From Enterocloster bolteae (lineage in GTDB: Bacteria > Bacillota > Clostridia > Lachnospirales > Lachnospiraceae), in the NCBI RefSeq assembly GCF_002234575.2, contig NZ_CP022464.2:2976001-3040000 (forward strand): a DNA stretch of 64,000 bases. Direction: 5' to 3'. Each line of letters begins with the position of its first letter. Position 1 is the stretch's first letter. The notes under the pieces were generated by a model. The model was not told the DNA's origin. It was given only the letters and a program-made list of their open reading frames with translations, and searched no databases. The translations under genes and the position numbers were made by a program. Shown here one piece after another: positions 1 through 7,700 of this stretch.

Positions 1-768
1 GTAGGCGTGGGCGGGAAGCATTTCCCCGTGGGTGTATATGTTGATTCCCCGGCCCTGGGTCTGCTCCAGCAGAAGCTTTAAGTCGTGAAGGTCATGGCCT
101 GAAATGACGATAAAGGGTCCCTGTTCCACGGTAAGGCTTACCTGTGCCGGAGCCGGGATGCCGAAGGCCTGGCGGTTGGCCCTGTCCAACAGTGCCATGC
201 AGTCCAGGTTTACGGCGCCCAGTTCCATGACAATGGGGAGCAGATCCTGAACCGTATAGCTGTCATAACCAACGGCAGACAGCCCCTTATAAAAATAGTC
301 CATGACTCCTCTGTCCTCATGGCCCAGCACCATGGCATGGTACGCATAGGCGGCCATTCCTCTCATGCCGAAAAGAATCAGGGATTTAAGGGAACGTATA
401 TCCTCATCCTCTGACCAGAGTCTGTTCATGTCAAAATCTTCTGTCCGGCTGCAATCTGCCGTACAGGATCCGCACATGGGGGACAGGGAATGTTTTAAGC
501 GTCCGGCCTCCGCAAGAAGCTCATTCAGGGCGCTGTCATCAAAGCTTACATTGGTAAGGGTGGCAAACAGTCCCCTTACAATCAGGCGGTCTGCTTCCGG
601 AGAGCGGTCTTTTCCTTCTGACGCCCTGGCAAGGCCGATGAGGGCTCCTGTAAGTTCATCCTGAATCCTGGCAGTGGCAGCTGTCTTGCCGCACACACCT
701 GCTTTTCCCATACATCCGCTGCATCCTGCGGTCTGTTCGCATTGAAAACAAAACATATTGTGTTCCAT
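1..768 (-). CDS. hcp: Hydroxylamine reductase / hybrid cluster protein (5' part, cut by window edge)
   Basis: The visible 256 residues are the N-terminal half of a hybrid-cluster protein. This cytoplasmic Fe-S protein reduces hydroxylamine or nitric oxide and is linked to nitrosative-stress defence. The N-terminus carries the iron-sulfur cysteines C7, C10, C19 and C26 in a CFQCEQT...GVCGK context typical of the family, and a later GHDLHDL stretch also fits. The ATG at 768 is preceded by GGAGGA six to ten bases upstream. The gene runs off the left edge, so the hybrid-cluster ligands in the C-terminal half are not visible. It is divergent from a Crp/Fnr-type gene, the usual arrangement for an hcp and its regulator. 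Confidence 0.93.
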   Translation of the reverse strand, partial: MEHNMFCFQCEQTAGCSGCMGKAGVCGKTAATARIQDELTGALIGLARASEGKDRSPEADRLIVRGLFATLTNVSFDDSALNELLAEAGRLKHSLSPMCGSCTADCSRTEDFDMNRLWSEDEDIRSLKSLILFGMRGMAAYAYHAMVLGHEDRGVMDYFYKGLSAVGYDSYTVQDLLPIVMELGAVNLDCMALLDRANRQAFGIPAPAQVSLTVEQGPFIVISGHDLHDLKLLLEQTQGRGINIYTHGEMLPAHAY

Positions 769-820
769 GATATATCCTCCTCGTAAATATGTGTGAGCAG
801 GCGGTATGTTCTGCCTGCCC

Positions 821-849
821 TTGACGGTATGGGGAAAGTATAATATAAT
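821..849 (+). promoter_or_regulatory. Candidate promoter of the Crp/Fnr-type gene
   Basis: TTGACG (821-826) and TATAAT (844-849) are separated by 17 bases, a near-consensus housekeeping promoter. The predicted start of transcription falls inside the palindrome at 849-874, which would allow autorepression. Confidence 0.6.
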
Positions 850-878
850 TTCAACAACAAGTAAGTTGTTGAAACAAC
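849..878. promoter_or_regulatory. Nested palindromic operator between hcp and its putative regulator
   Basis: A perfect 10-bp inverted repeat, TTTCAACAAC (849-858) and GTTGTTGAAA (865-874), with a 6-base spacer overlaps a second palindrome, GTTGTT-GA-AACAAC (865-878). Sitting between divergent hcp and Crp/Fnr genes, it is the obvious binding site for the regulator. The minus-strand hcp promoter may use TATACT (842-837). In that case the centre of the second palindrome lies about 41 bases upstream of the expected start, the classic activator position. This spacing is inference. Confidence 0.6.
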
Positions 879-894
879 GATAAGGGAGAAAAAT

Positions 895-1548
895 ATGGAT
901 ATTCATTTGCTGGCAGGAACAATGCTGTTTCAGGGAATCAGGGAGCATGAAATAGAGGCCATGCTAACATGCCTTTCAGCGGAAGAGAGGACCTATGGGA
1001 AGGATGCTTATATATACAGGGCCGGTGATGTGACAGGCCGTCTGGGGGTGGTGATGGAAGGGGCGGTGAACATCATTAAGGACGACGTGTGGGGAAACAG
1101 GAAAATCATTGAGAATATAGGCGGAGGGCAGATATTCGGGGAGACGTATGCATGTCTTAAGGGGGAACCCCTGATGGTGGATGTGCAGGCATCGGAACGC
1201 TCCAGAATCCTGTTCATGGACGTGAACCGCATCCTAACCACCTGTTCATCCAGCTGTGACTTCCACAACCGTCTGATACGGAGCCTGATGTATGTGCTGG
1301 CCGGGAAAAACCTGATGCTTACGAAGAAAATGGATATTATCACGCCTAAATCCCTGCGGGAGAGGGTCATGGTGTACCTGTCCCAGGAATCCGTAAAGCA
1401 GGGGTGCCGTACCGTCACAGTGCCCTTTAACCGCCAGCAGATGGCGGACTATCTGTCCGTGGACAGAAGCGCGCTGTCGGCGGAGCTGTCCAGAATGCAG
1501 AGGGACGGGGTGATTTCATATGAGAAGAACCGTTTTACGATTCAATAG
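895..1548 (+). CDS. Crp/Fnr-family transcriptional regulator (HcpR-like by context)
   Basis: The 217-residue protein has a cyclic-nucleotide-binding-type beta-barrel (about residues 10-125), a dimerisation helix, and a C-terminal winged helix (about 165-212) with the typical RQQMADYLSVDRSALSAEL recognition segment. It has no N-terminal Fnr cysteine cluster, so a 4Fe-4S Fnr mechanism is unlikely. It is divergent from hcp and separated from it only by a promoter and nested palindromes, so regulation of hcp in response to nitrosative stress is the best inference. The effector cannot be read from sequence. The start ATG has a GGGAGAA site seven bases upstream. Confidence 0.85.
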   Translation: MDIHLLAGTMLFQGIREHEIEAMLTCLSAEERTYGKDAYIYRAGDVTGRLGVVMEGAVNIIKDDVWGNRKIIENIGGGQIFGETYACLKGEPLMVDVQASERSRILFMDVNRILTTCSSSCDFHNRLIRSLMYVLAGKNLMLTKKMDIITPKSLRERVMVYLSQESVKQGCRTVTVPFNRQQMADYLSVDRSALSAELSRMQRDGVISYEKNRFTIQ

Positions 1549-1590
1549 ATGATTTGGCCGGCGCAATAACCGGCTCCCAGCAATTACCAC

Positions 1591-1619
1591 TTGAAATAGA
1601 ACATATGTTCTGATATATT
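1591..1619 (+). promoter_or_regulatory. Promoter with LexA-type SOS box in its spacer
   Basis: TTGAAA (1591-1596) and TATATT (1614-1619) are 17 bases apart. The spacer contains GAACATATGTTC (1599-1610), a perfect palindrome that fits the Gram-positive LexA box pattern GAAC-N4-GTTC. A repressor bound there would block RNA polymerase directly. The downstream genes are a small ORF and a Y-family polymerase, a classic SOS-induced cargo. Confidence 0.8.
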
Positions 1620-1639
1620 GGAACCAGGAGGTGAAAGCA

Positions 1640-1909
1640 GTGGCGGCTTTAAATATACCCATACAGATGTTTGGCGCCTGCAGCACCCTGGGAGATATGA
1701 CGCCCCTCTGGTTCCGGTATGAGAATAAGGAGCACGGAATCATCACGGTGAAGATTGAGAGCATTGTCTCTTCCAGGGAAGAGAAGTTTTGCGGCATGGA
1801 GCATATCAGCTTTGTGTGCTGGGCCGTGGCAGAGGGCCAGAGACGTCTTATTGAGCTGAGATACCGCATATCTACCCATAAGTGGTCATTTTTCAGGACA
1901 CTGTCATGA
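1640..1909 (+). CDS. Small protein coupled to a Y-family polymerase (unassigned)
   Basis: This 89-residue protein belongs to no family I recognise. A GTG at 1640 is chosen because AGGAGGTG (1626-1633) sits seven bases upstream; the earlier in-frame GTG at 1631 overlaps that site. The sequence looks beta-rich (WFRYENKEHGIITVKIESI, then ISFVCWAVAEGQRRLIELRY). Its TGA overlaps the ATG of the polymerase gene (ATGA), so the two are translationally coupled under one LexA-boxed promoter. In Bacillus and some phages, Y-family polymerases are paired with small YolD-like proteins. This could be an analogue, but I see no clear YolD signature. Confidence 0.75.
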   Translation: MAALNIPIQMFGACSTLGDMTPLWFRYENKEHGIITVKIESIVSSREEKFCGMEHISFVCWAVAEGQRRLIELRYRISTHKWSFFRTLS

Positions 1910-3237
1910 GAAGCCAAAAAGATCAGGTATGGTACCATGTGGATGTGAACAGCGCCTATTTAAGCTGGACAGCCGCATACAGGGTCTGTATCCTGGGGGA
2001 GGATTTGGATCTGCGGGACCTTCCCTCTGTCATCGGAGGAAGCGAGGCAGAACGGCATGGCATTGTGCTGGCGAAATCCTCCTCTGCCAAAGGGTATGGA
2101 ATCAGGACAGGGGAAACACTGGCAGAGGCCAGATGCAAATGTCCGGGGCTTGTAATCGTACCTCCGGACTACAGCCTGTATGTGAGCTGCTCCAGCGCTC
2201 TTGTGGAGCTGCTTAAGAAGTATTTTCCCTATGTTCACCAGTACAGTATAGATGAGGCGTTCTGCCAGGTGGAGGGCACAATGGGATTATGGGGAACGCA
2301 CACAGCGTTTGCGCACCAGCTGAAGGAAGAAATACGCCGGGAGCTGGGTTTTACCGTGAACATCGGTGTGTCGGACAGCAAGCTGCTGGCCAAGATGGCT
2401 TCTGAATTCCAAAAGCCGGACCAGGTCCACACCCTGTTTACCTGGGAGATAGAGAGGAAGATGTGGCCGCTGCCTGTAAATGAACTGTTCTGGGTGGGGC
2501 CGGCCACGGTGAGAAAGCTGAGGGCGCTGGGAATAAGGACCATAGGGGCTCTGGCTGCCTCGGATTTGGAACTGTTAAAAAGGCATCTAAAAAAACAGGG
2601 GGAGTTTATCTGGAATTATGCCAATGGAAGGGATGTGTCTCCATTTTTGAGAGAGCTTCCGCAGAATAAGGGGTACGGCAATTCTATGACCACGCCGTCA
2701 GATGTGACGGATCGGGAGACGGCAGAACAGGTCATATTATCCCTTACGGAAACCGTGTGCGCCAGGCTGCGGGCTGACAGCATGGAAGCTGCCTGCGTGG
2801 GTATTTCCATCACGGACAGGGAATTTCGCCATGGATCCGGTCAGACCACCCTGATTTCGGCTACAGATACCACCCTGGAAATCTATGAGGCGGCCCGGAG
2901 CCTGTTTGACCGCCTGTGGAATCATTCTCCCATCCGCCAGATGGGGGTCCATACAAGCAAGGTCAGCCCAAAAGGCCATTATCAGTATCAGCTTTTTGAC
3001 AGGGGACTCCATGATAAATACGCCAGGCTGGACACGGCTGTGGATGAGATAAGAAAACGGTATGGGGAGGACTGCGTGCAGAGGGCTGTTTTTGTGGGGA
3101 ACCGGATTCCCCACATGTCGGGCGGCATTGACAAGGTGAAACGGACCGGAGTCACCAAGGCCGTGCAGAGGCCCGGGCCGGGCAGCGGTGCGGGAGACCG
3201 GAATCACGGCAGCGGGGAGGACCGGGTTTTCCGGTAG
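1906..3237 (+). CDS. dinB: Y-family DNA polymerase (Pol IV / UmuC-like), translesion synthesis
   Basis: A 443-residue error-prone polymerase that copies past damaged bases. The first metal-binding site is in HVDVNSAYLSW (D13) and the second catalytic motif is YSIDEAFCQ (D116, E117). A helix-hairpin-helix region (about 185-215) and a little-finger domain (about 245-360) follow. The start at 1906 overlaps the stop of the preceding small ORF; an upstream in-frame GTG at 1882 lies inside that gene and is less likely. The last 34 bases overlap the convergent AraC-type gene. A LexA-type box upstream predicts SOS induction. The symbol is by family; a UmuC or UvrX-like subgroup is possible. Confidence 0.92.
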   Translation: MRSQKDQVWYHVDVNSAYLSWTAAYRVCILGEDLDLRDLPSVIGGSEAERHGIVLAKSSSAKGYGIRTGETLAEARCKCPGLVIVPPDYSLYVSCSSALVELLKKYFPYVHQYSIDEAFCQVEGTMGLWGTHTAFAHQLKEEIRRELGFTVNIGVSDSKLLAKMASEFQKPDQVHTLFTWEIERKMWPLPVNELFWVGPATVRKLRALGIRTIGALAASDLELLKRHLKKQGEFIWNYANGRDVSPFLRELPQNKGYGNSMTTPSDVTDRETAEQVILSLTETVCARLRADSMEAACVGISITDREFRHGSGQTTLISATDTTLEIYEAARSLFDRLWNHSPIRQMGVHTSKVSPKGHYQYQLFDRGLHDKYARLDTAVDEIRKRYGEDCVQRAVFVGNRIPHMSGGIDKVKRTGVTKAVQRPGPGSGAGDRNHGSGEDRVFR

Positions 3238-4115
3238 CTTCTCGGAGAGCAGCCCTTTATCTTGTGGAACACCTTGGAGAAGTAATTGGGGTCGGTGAAG
3301 CCGGCCCTTATGGCTGTCTCGGTCATGGTCAGTTTTCCCTCCAGCACATCGGGAATACTCTTTTCAATGCGGTATTTTAGCAGGTATTCAAACAGGGATT
3401 CCTTCATGTAACCCTTAAAGACCCGGCAGCACTCGCTTTTGCAGATATGGATGTGGCGGGAAATATCATCCAGGGTGATATCAGACTGATAGTTTTCATG
3501 GATGAAGGAGAGCATCTGACGAATCCGTTCCTGGTTCTTCCTGCCCGCCGTATGTGCCGGTTCCCGGTCAGGGCGGCAGTGAAGGTATAAAAGCTTCCAG
3601 AAACGGAACAGGTCCATCTGGATGTCCATTTCATAGGTATCATAGCGCAGGCTGTCGATGCGTATAATATCCTCCAGAAGCCCGACCGCTTCCCCGTGCC
3701 ATTCCTGCGACAGGTCGAAGCAGACAGCCGGCAGGGCGGCGTTTTCCATCAGAGGGTCCGTATACCGGCTGGCAATCCGGCTTCCCTGGTAGCCGTACAG
3801 CAGTCTGGGGTGGAAGGTAATGGAGATGTACCTGCAGTCACGGCCGTTTTCCATGCGCCCGGTGTGCATGGTATTGGAGTTGCCGAAGAGCGCCTGTCCG
3901 GCCCTGGGATAAAAGATCTGGTCATTAATTTGATATACCATAGTCCCCTCTGTGATGAGGGTAAGCTCGATTTCCGTATGCCAGTGCCACTGGAAGGAGC
4001 TGGTGTAGAACCTGGACAGGGCCTCGTCGCTGACAAGGACGGGAAATTCATAGGTCCCGTGCTCCTTTAGCTCTTCCTGGTGTTCGTTGGTGATGATTTG
4101 GATTTTAGAAGGCAT
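3204..4115 (-). CDS. AraC-family transcriptional regulator with N-terminal cupin
   Basis: The 303-residue protein has an AraC-binding cupin-like domain (about residues 20-165, with HWHTEIEL and FYPRAGQALF motifs) and a C-terminal pair of helix-turn-helix motifs (about 200-298, ending in GFTDPNYFSKVFHKIKGCSPRSYR). Such proteins sense sugars or related ligands. The ATG at 4115 is chosen because AAGGAGT lies eight bases upstream; longer in-frame starts up to 4208 lack one. Its 3' end overlaps the polymerase gene by 34 bases. It is divergent from a second, domain-only AraC gene. No transport or sugar operon adjoins it, so the target is unknown. Confidence 0.88.
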   Translation of the reverse strand: MPSKIQIITNEHQEELKEHGTYEFPVLVSDEALSRFYTSSFQWHWHTEIELTLITEGTMVYQINDQIFYPRAGQALFGNSNTMHTGRMENGRDCRYISITFHPRLLYGYQGSRIASRYTDPLMENAALPAVCFDLSQEWHGEAVGLLEDIIRIDSLRYDTYEMDIQMDLFRFWKLLYLHCRPDREPAHTAGRKNQERIRQMLSFIHENYQSDITLDDISRHIHICKSECCRVFKGYMKESLFEYLLKYRIEKSIPDVLEGKLTMTETAIRAGFTDPNYFSKVFHKIKGCSPRSYRKTRSSPLP

Positions 4116-4340
4116 GGCCGCGGACTCCTTTTGCGTATGTTCCGGTTTTGGAACGTTTTTTAAAGTATCTGTTCTGTTTAATCTCAATATTGTCTGGTTA
4201 TATCCCATGAATTATAACATTTTTGAATAAAAAACTCAATATATTCCCTTTTCTGCGCATGATTTTCAAGGATAAATCCCATTGTTTTTTTATAATAGAA
4301 ATCAGAAGAAATCAAAAAAACAGGAAAAGAGGAGATTGCT

Positions 4341-4715
4341 TTGGAGAGAAGATGCAGGACAGCAAAGAGCCAATATCTGAATCGTGTGATAACCTATATG
4401 AGGGATCATCTGCAGGAGAATCTGACACTGACCCGGATTGCAAGGGAAGCAGGGCTGTCGGAGAGCTATCTCAACGCGGTTTTTAAAGAATGTGTCAAGT
4501 GTGCGCCAATGGATTACTACATCAACATGAAGATGGAACAGGCCTGCTATCTTCTCTGCAATACAGACATGCATATATACCAGGTGGCCCAGTATTTGGG
4601 ATATGACAATCAATATTATTTTTCACGGGCATTTAAGAAGGTACTGGGTGTGCCTCCTAAGAAGTACAAGGAAATGCCAAGGATACCGTCAGCTCCCATG
4701 CAGGTTTCCTGCTGA
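4341..4715 (+). CDS. Stand-alone AraC-type DNA-binding domain protein
   Basis: At 124 residues this protein is essentially only the two AraC helix-turn-helix motifs (LTRIAREAGLSESYLNAVF and VAQYLGYDNQYYFSRAFKK), with no sensor domain. The start is a TTG at 4341 behind a GAGGAG site; no in-frame ATG precedes the first helix. It could be a natural mini-regulator, like SoxS or MarA, or what remains of a larger response-regulator-type protein. The 225 bases separating it from the divergent AraC gene are AT-rich and probably hold both promoters. Confidence 0.75.
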   Translation: MERRCRTAKSQYLNRVITYMRDHLQENLTLTRIAREAGLSESYLNAVFKECVKCAPMDYYINMKMEQACYLLCNTDMHIYQVAQYLGYDNQYYFSRAFKKVLGVPPKKYKEMPRIPSAPMQVSC

Positions 4716-4752
4716 GAACAAGAAAATATAATAAACAAAATGCAATATATAC

Positions 4753-4781
4753 TTTACATTTAGAACGATATAATTTATAAT
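4753..4781 (+). promoter_or_regulatory. Promoter upstream of the XRE/membrane-protein pair
   Basis: TTTACA (4753-4758) and a perfect TATAAT (4776-4781) are 17 bases apart. Transcription would start near 4788, leaving an untranslated leader of about 124 bases. Confidence 0.6.
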
Positions 4782-4787
4782 ATGTAA

Positions 4788-4911
4788 TATAAGACGGAGG
4801 CCGAAGGAATTGCGAAGGAATTGCAATCCGAGTAAAAGGCCGAACGGCCCGAGAAAATGCTAATAAAATGCTGCTGATGCATTTAAACGCGATGCCTGTA
4901 AGGAGGGAGGG
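4788..4911 (+). promoter_or_regulatory. Structured, repeat-bearing 5' leader
   Basis: The leader contains a tandem 11-bp repeat CGAAGGAATTG (4802-4812 and 4813-4823), a compact hairpin GGCCG-AA-CGGCC (4838-4849), the word GGCCGAA twice, and two AAAATGCT words. It ends in a strong AGGAGG. I recognise no riboswitch class. Confidence 0.4.
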
Positions 4912-5112
4912 ATGGCAGTGAAAAACCTGAAAATGAAAGCAGCCAGGGCCGGTATGGATTTATCCCAGGAAGAACTGGCTGAGCTGGTAGGGGTGACCCG
5001 CCAGACCATTGGGATGATAGAGGCGGGGAAGTACAACCCTACGCTGAATCTTTGCCTGGCAATCTGCAAGGCGCTTCACAAGACACTGGATGAGCTGTTC
5101 TGGGAGGAATAG
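4912..5112 (+). CDS. Small XRE-family DNA-binding regulator
   Basis: The 66-residue protein is a single Cro/CI-type helix-turn-helix (LSQEELAELVGVTRQTIGMI) followed by the usual EAGKYNPTLNLCLAICKAL helices. Such short XRE proteins commonly control an adjacent membrane-protein gene, which is what follows here after 43 bases. An AGGAGGGAGG tract directly precedes the ATG. Confidence 0.9.
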   Translation: MAVKNLKMKAARAGMDLSQEELAELVGVTRQTIGMIEAGKYNPTLNLCLAICKALHKTLDELFWEE

Positions 5113-5155
5113 CAGGAGATATGGAAGTCAGAGGAAAAGGAAGGAGAATTCTGAT

Positions 5156-5617
5156 ATGATGGACGAGAGAACAACACAGGTAAGAAATAAAATAATGAGT
5201 GAGATGGCCATGCTTATGTATCTGTTTGTGGCGGCGGCATTTGCGGTTAAGGTTCTGCTGATGGGAAAAGGAATCCGGGACTGCGTGGTTGAATATGTCA
5301 TATTGATTCTGGCCCCCCTGTATCAGTATGTCAGAGCAAGGCAGCTGAAGTTCAGCCTGTACCGGCCGGGATACGGCAGCCAGCAACATCGTGTCAGGCG
5401 CAATCTTGTCTCCGTGGCAGTGGGCGCACTGGTATTCATCCTGGTTTTCTGGAGAACCTCGAAAACAGGAACCTTGGATGCCAAAGAGGCGGTCCCGGGG
5501 GTGCTGACCTTTGTCGTGGTATTCCTGCTCACAAGAGTGGTGATAGTAAGGATTGAAAAGAAGCGGGCAGACAGACTGGAACAGGAATATGGGGATGACG
5601 GGGAAGAGCAGGAATAG
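5156..5617 (+). CDS. Small integral membrane protein paired with the XRE regulator (DUF6773-like)
   Basis: The 153-residue protein has about four hydrophobic helices (roughly residues 18-35, 42-58, 83-99 and 109-128) and a charged acidic tail. Start 5156 follows AAGGAGA; in-frame codons upstream overlap the XRE gene. XRE plus a small membrane protein of this design is common in Clostridia, and the DUF6773 assignment is from memory. Function is unknown; it may be a sensor or target of the adjacent regulator. Confidence 0.75.
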   Translation: MMDERTTQVRNKIMSEMAMLMYLFVAAAFAVKVLLMGKGIRDCVVEYVILILAPLYQYVRARQLKFSLYRPGYGSQQHRVRRNLVSVAVGALVFILVFWRTSKTGTLDAKEAVPGVLTFVVVFLLTRVVIVRIEKKRADRLEQEYGDDGEEQE

Positions 5618-5736
5618 ATATACGAAATTTATATTGTTAATTTTCAAGCGTTAGGGTAAAATGGAAGGGCATGTCAGACAGGCCGCATGTATACAGGGCG
5701 GCCTTAAAATTTATATCATAAGGAGAGATATGAACC

Positions 5737-7479
5737 ATGCCATTTAACAAGAAAAAGAATACCGGTACCCCAAAGCGGGATTATACAAAGATGAAGACAC
5801 CCCATACGTATGCAATTATATTTGCTGCCATATTCCTGTGCTGGCTGCTGACATTTTTGGTTCCGGCGGGGAAATTCAGCACCCACAAGGTAGAATATAC
5901 GGATTCCAACGGTGCGGTAAAGACCAAGACCGTGCTGATGGCGGACACGTTCCGCTACAGCTACCGTCTGGACCGGGAAGCGGTGAAGGATAACCTGACA
6001 GCCATGAGCGGGGATGAAGCGCTGATGGAATCCCTGGGTGTTGACCCCGCAGAGCTGGATGCGTTTCTTGAAACAGATTCTTCTGAGTGGACCCAGGAGG
6101 ATTTGGATGAACTGGGGCTGACAGATGATGTGCTGTACGGACAGTACGGCGAATCCATCTATGATACCAGCCAGAAGCTTCATAAGACGGCAAAGGTGTG
6201 GGGCACAGAGGATTTCGGCGGTTTTGGCTTCCTCAACTATGTGTTCGAGGGACTGGTGACAGGGGACCGTTCCGGCTCCGCAGTTGGAATCTGCGCCTTG
6301 ATTCTGGTGGTGGGAGGTTCCTTTGGAATTATCATGAAGACAGGGGCCATTGATGCGGGCATTTACGCCTTCATCAAAAAGACAAAGGGCTTGGAGCGTC
6401 TGGCTCTGCCGCTGTTATTTATCCTGTTTTCCCTGGGAGGCGCCACCTTTGGAATGGCAGAAGAGTGCATTCCCTTTTCCATGATTATGGTGCCCTTTGT
6501 GATTGCGCTGGGCTATGATTCCATTGTGGCCATCACTGTTACCTATGTGGCGTCCCAGGTGGGCAATGCAGTTTCATGGATGAGTCCCTTTTCTGTGGCG
6601 GTGGCCCAGGGCATAGCGGGAATCCCGGTTCTGTCCGGCGCCGGCTTCCGTCTGGCCATGTGGGTGATTGTGACTCTGCTTTCCGCAGGATACATGATGA
6701 TTTACGCTGAAAAGATACGTAAGAACCCGGCCCACTCCGTTGTCTATGAGAGTGATGCCTATTTCAGGGGAAGAATGGACTCTGTATCGGAGGAGAGGGA
6801 ATTCAGTCTGGGCCATAAGCTGATTCTTCTGGAGATGCTGGCTGTCCTGGTTTGGATTATCTGGGGTGTTACCCAGGAAGGGTATTATATTCCGGAAATC
6901 GCCTCCCAGTTCTTTGTGATGGGATTTGCGGCCGGTGTGACCGCGGTCATTTTTAAGCTCAATGATATGACGGTCAACGGTATGGCGTCCGCCTTCCAGA
7001 GCGGTGTGGCTGACCTGGCTGGAACCGCGGTTGTGGTAGGTATGGCCAAAGGAATTCTTCTGGTGCTGGGCGGCTCCGATGCAAATGTGGCGTCCACGCT
7101 GAATACGATTTTGTATACCATTGGAAATGCGCTTGCAGGAGTGCCTTCGTTTATCGGAGCGCTGTTTATGTACCTGTTCCAGAGCTGTTTCAATCTGATT
7201 GTGACCTCCAACTCCGGACAGGCCGCCCTGACCATGCCCATCATGGCGCCCCTTGCGGACCTGGTAGGCGTCACACGTCAGGTAGCAGTACTGGCTTTCC
7301 AGATGGGAGCCGGATTTGTGGATGCGTTCACACCGGTTTCCGCCAGTCTGATCGGCGTCCTGGGTGTTGCCAGGATTGACTGGGGAAAATGGGCAAAATT
7401 CCAGATTAAGATGCAGGCATTTTTCTTCCTTATGGGAACCGTTGCCATAGCAATCGCCATAGCGGTTAACCTGCAGTAA
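5737..7479 (+). CDS. YfcC-family membrane transporter
   Basis: The 580-residue polytopic protein resembles the YfcC / arginine-ornithine antiporter-like family of the ion-transporter superfamily (for example FSLGGATFGMAEECIPFSMI, and a late NSGQAALTMPIMAPLADL segment). The substrate is unknown, with amino or carboxylic acids likely. After the first membrane helix (about 26-44) there is a long polar region (about 45-165) rich in Asp and Glu before the next helix, longer than I expect for the family. Start 5737 follows AAGGAGAG. It is monocistronic, with 221 bases before miaB. Confidence 0.82.
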   Translation: MPFNKKKNTGTPKRDYTKMKTPHTYAIIFAAIFLCWLLTFLVPAGKFSTHKVEYTDSNGAVKTKTVLMADTFRYSYRLDREAVKDNLTAMSGDEALMESLGVDPAELDAFLETDSSEWTQEDLDELGLTDDVLYGQYGESIYDTSQKLHKTAKVWGTEDFGGFGFLNYVFEGLVTGDRSGSAVGICALILVVGGSFGIIMKTGAIDAGIYAFIKKTKGLERLALPLLFILFSLGGATFGMAEECIPFSMIMVPFVIALGYDSIVAITVTYVASQVGNAVSWMSPFSVAVAQGIAGIPVLSGAGFRLAMWVIVTLLSAGYMMIYAEKIRKNPAHSVVYESDAYFRGRMDSVSEEREFSLGHKLILLEMLAVLVWIIWGVTQEGYYIPEIASQFFVMGFAAGVTAVIFKLNDMTVNGMASAFQSGVADLAGTAVVVGMAKGILLVLGGSDANVASTLNTILYTIGNALAGVPSFIGALFMYLFQSCFNLIVTSNSGQAALTMPIMAPLADLVGVTRQVAVLAFQMGAGFVDAFTPVSASLIGVLGVARIDWGKWAKFQIKMQAFFFLMGTVAIAIAIAVNLQ

Positions 7480-7663
7480 GCTGGTATTTTGTCAAGATAT
7501 TTAAAACGGGATGTTTTGCAGCCATGCTTGAATACCCGGTTGACTTCCCAACCATTTTAAAGTAAAATTCATACTGTTAATCGCAATTGGCTGGACCGTG
7601 CAAAAGGCCCGGCCTGCTATGCGTTTCGGGAAAGAAAGCAATATCCGAACAGAACTATTTAAA

Positions 7664-7689
7664 TATAGAAGCTAAATTATAGAAGCTAA
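7664..7689 (+). repeat. Two 12-bp direct repeats ahead of miaB
   Basis: TATAGAAGCTAA occurs at 7664-7675 and 7678-7689, a 14-base period, and the second copy runs into the ribosome-binding site AAGGAG. The rest of the 7480-7700 gap shows no gene or clear terminator. Confidence 0.6.
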
Positions 7690-7700
7690 GGAGCAGATAA

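Noticed and set aside
4139..4161. GTTCC-N6-GGAAC followed by a T-run upstream of the AraC gene at 4115, looking like an SOS box or terminator
   Set aside because: The spacing is six, not the four of LexA boxes. As a terminator on the plus strand it has no gene upstream in that direction. It could still be an operator of the AraC gene.
4223..4486. 87-codon frame overlapping the AraC-domain gene
   Set aside because: It overlaps the better supported TTG-started AraC-domain gene in another frame and has no family features.
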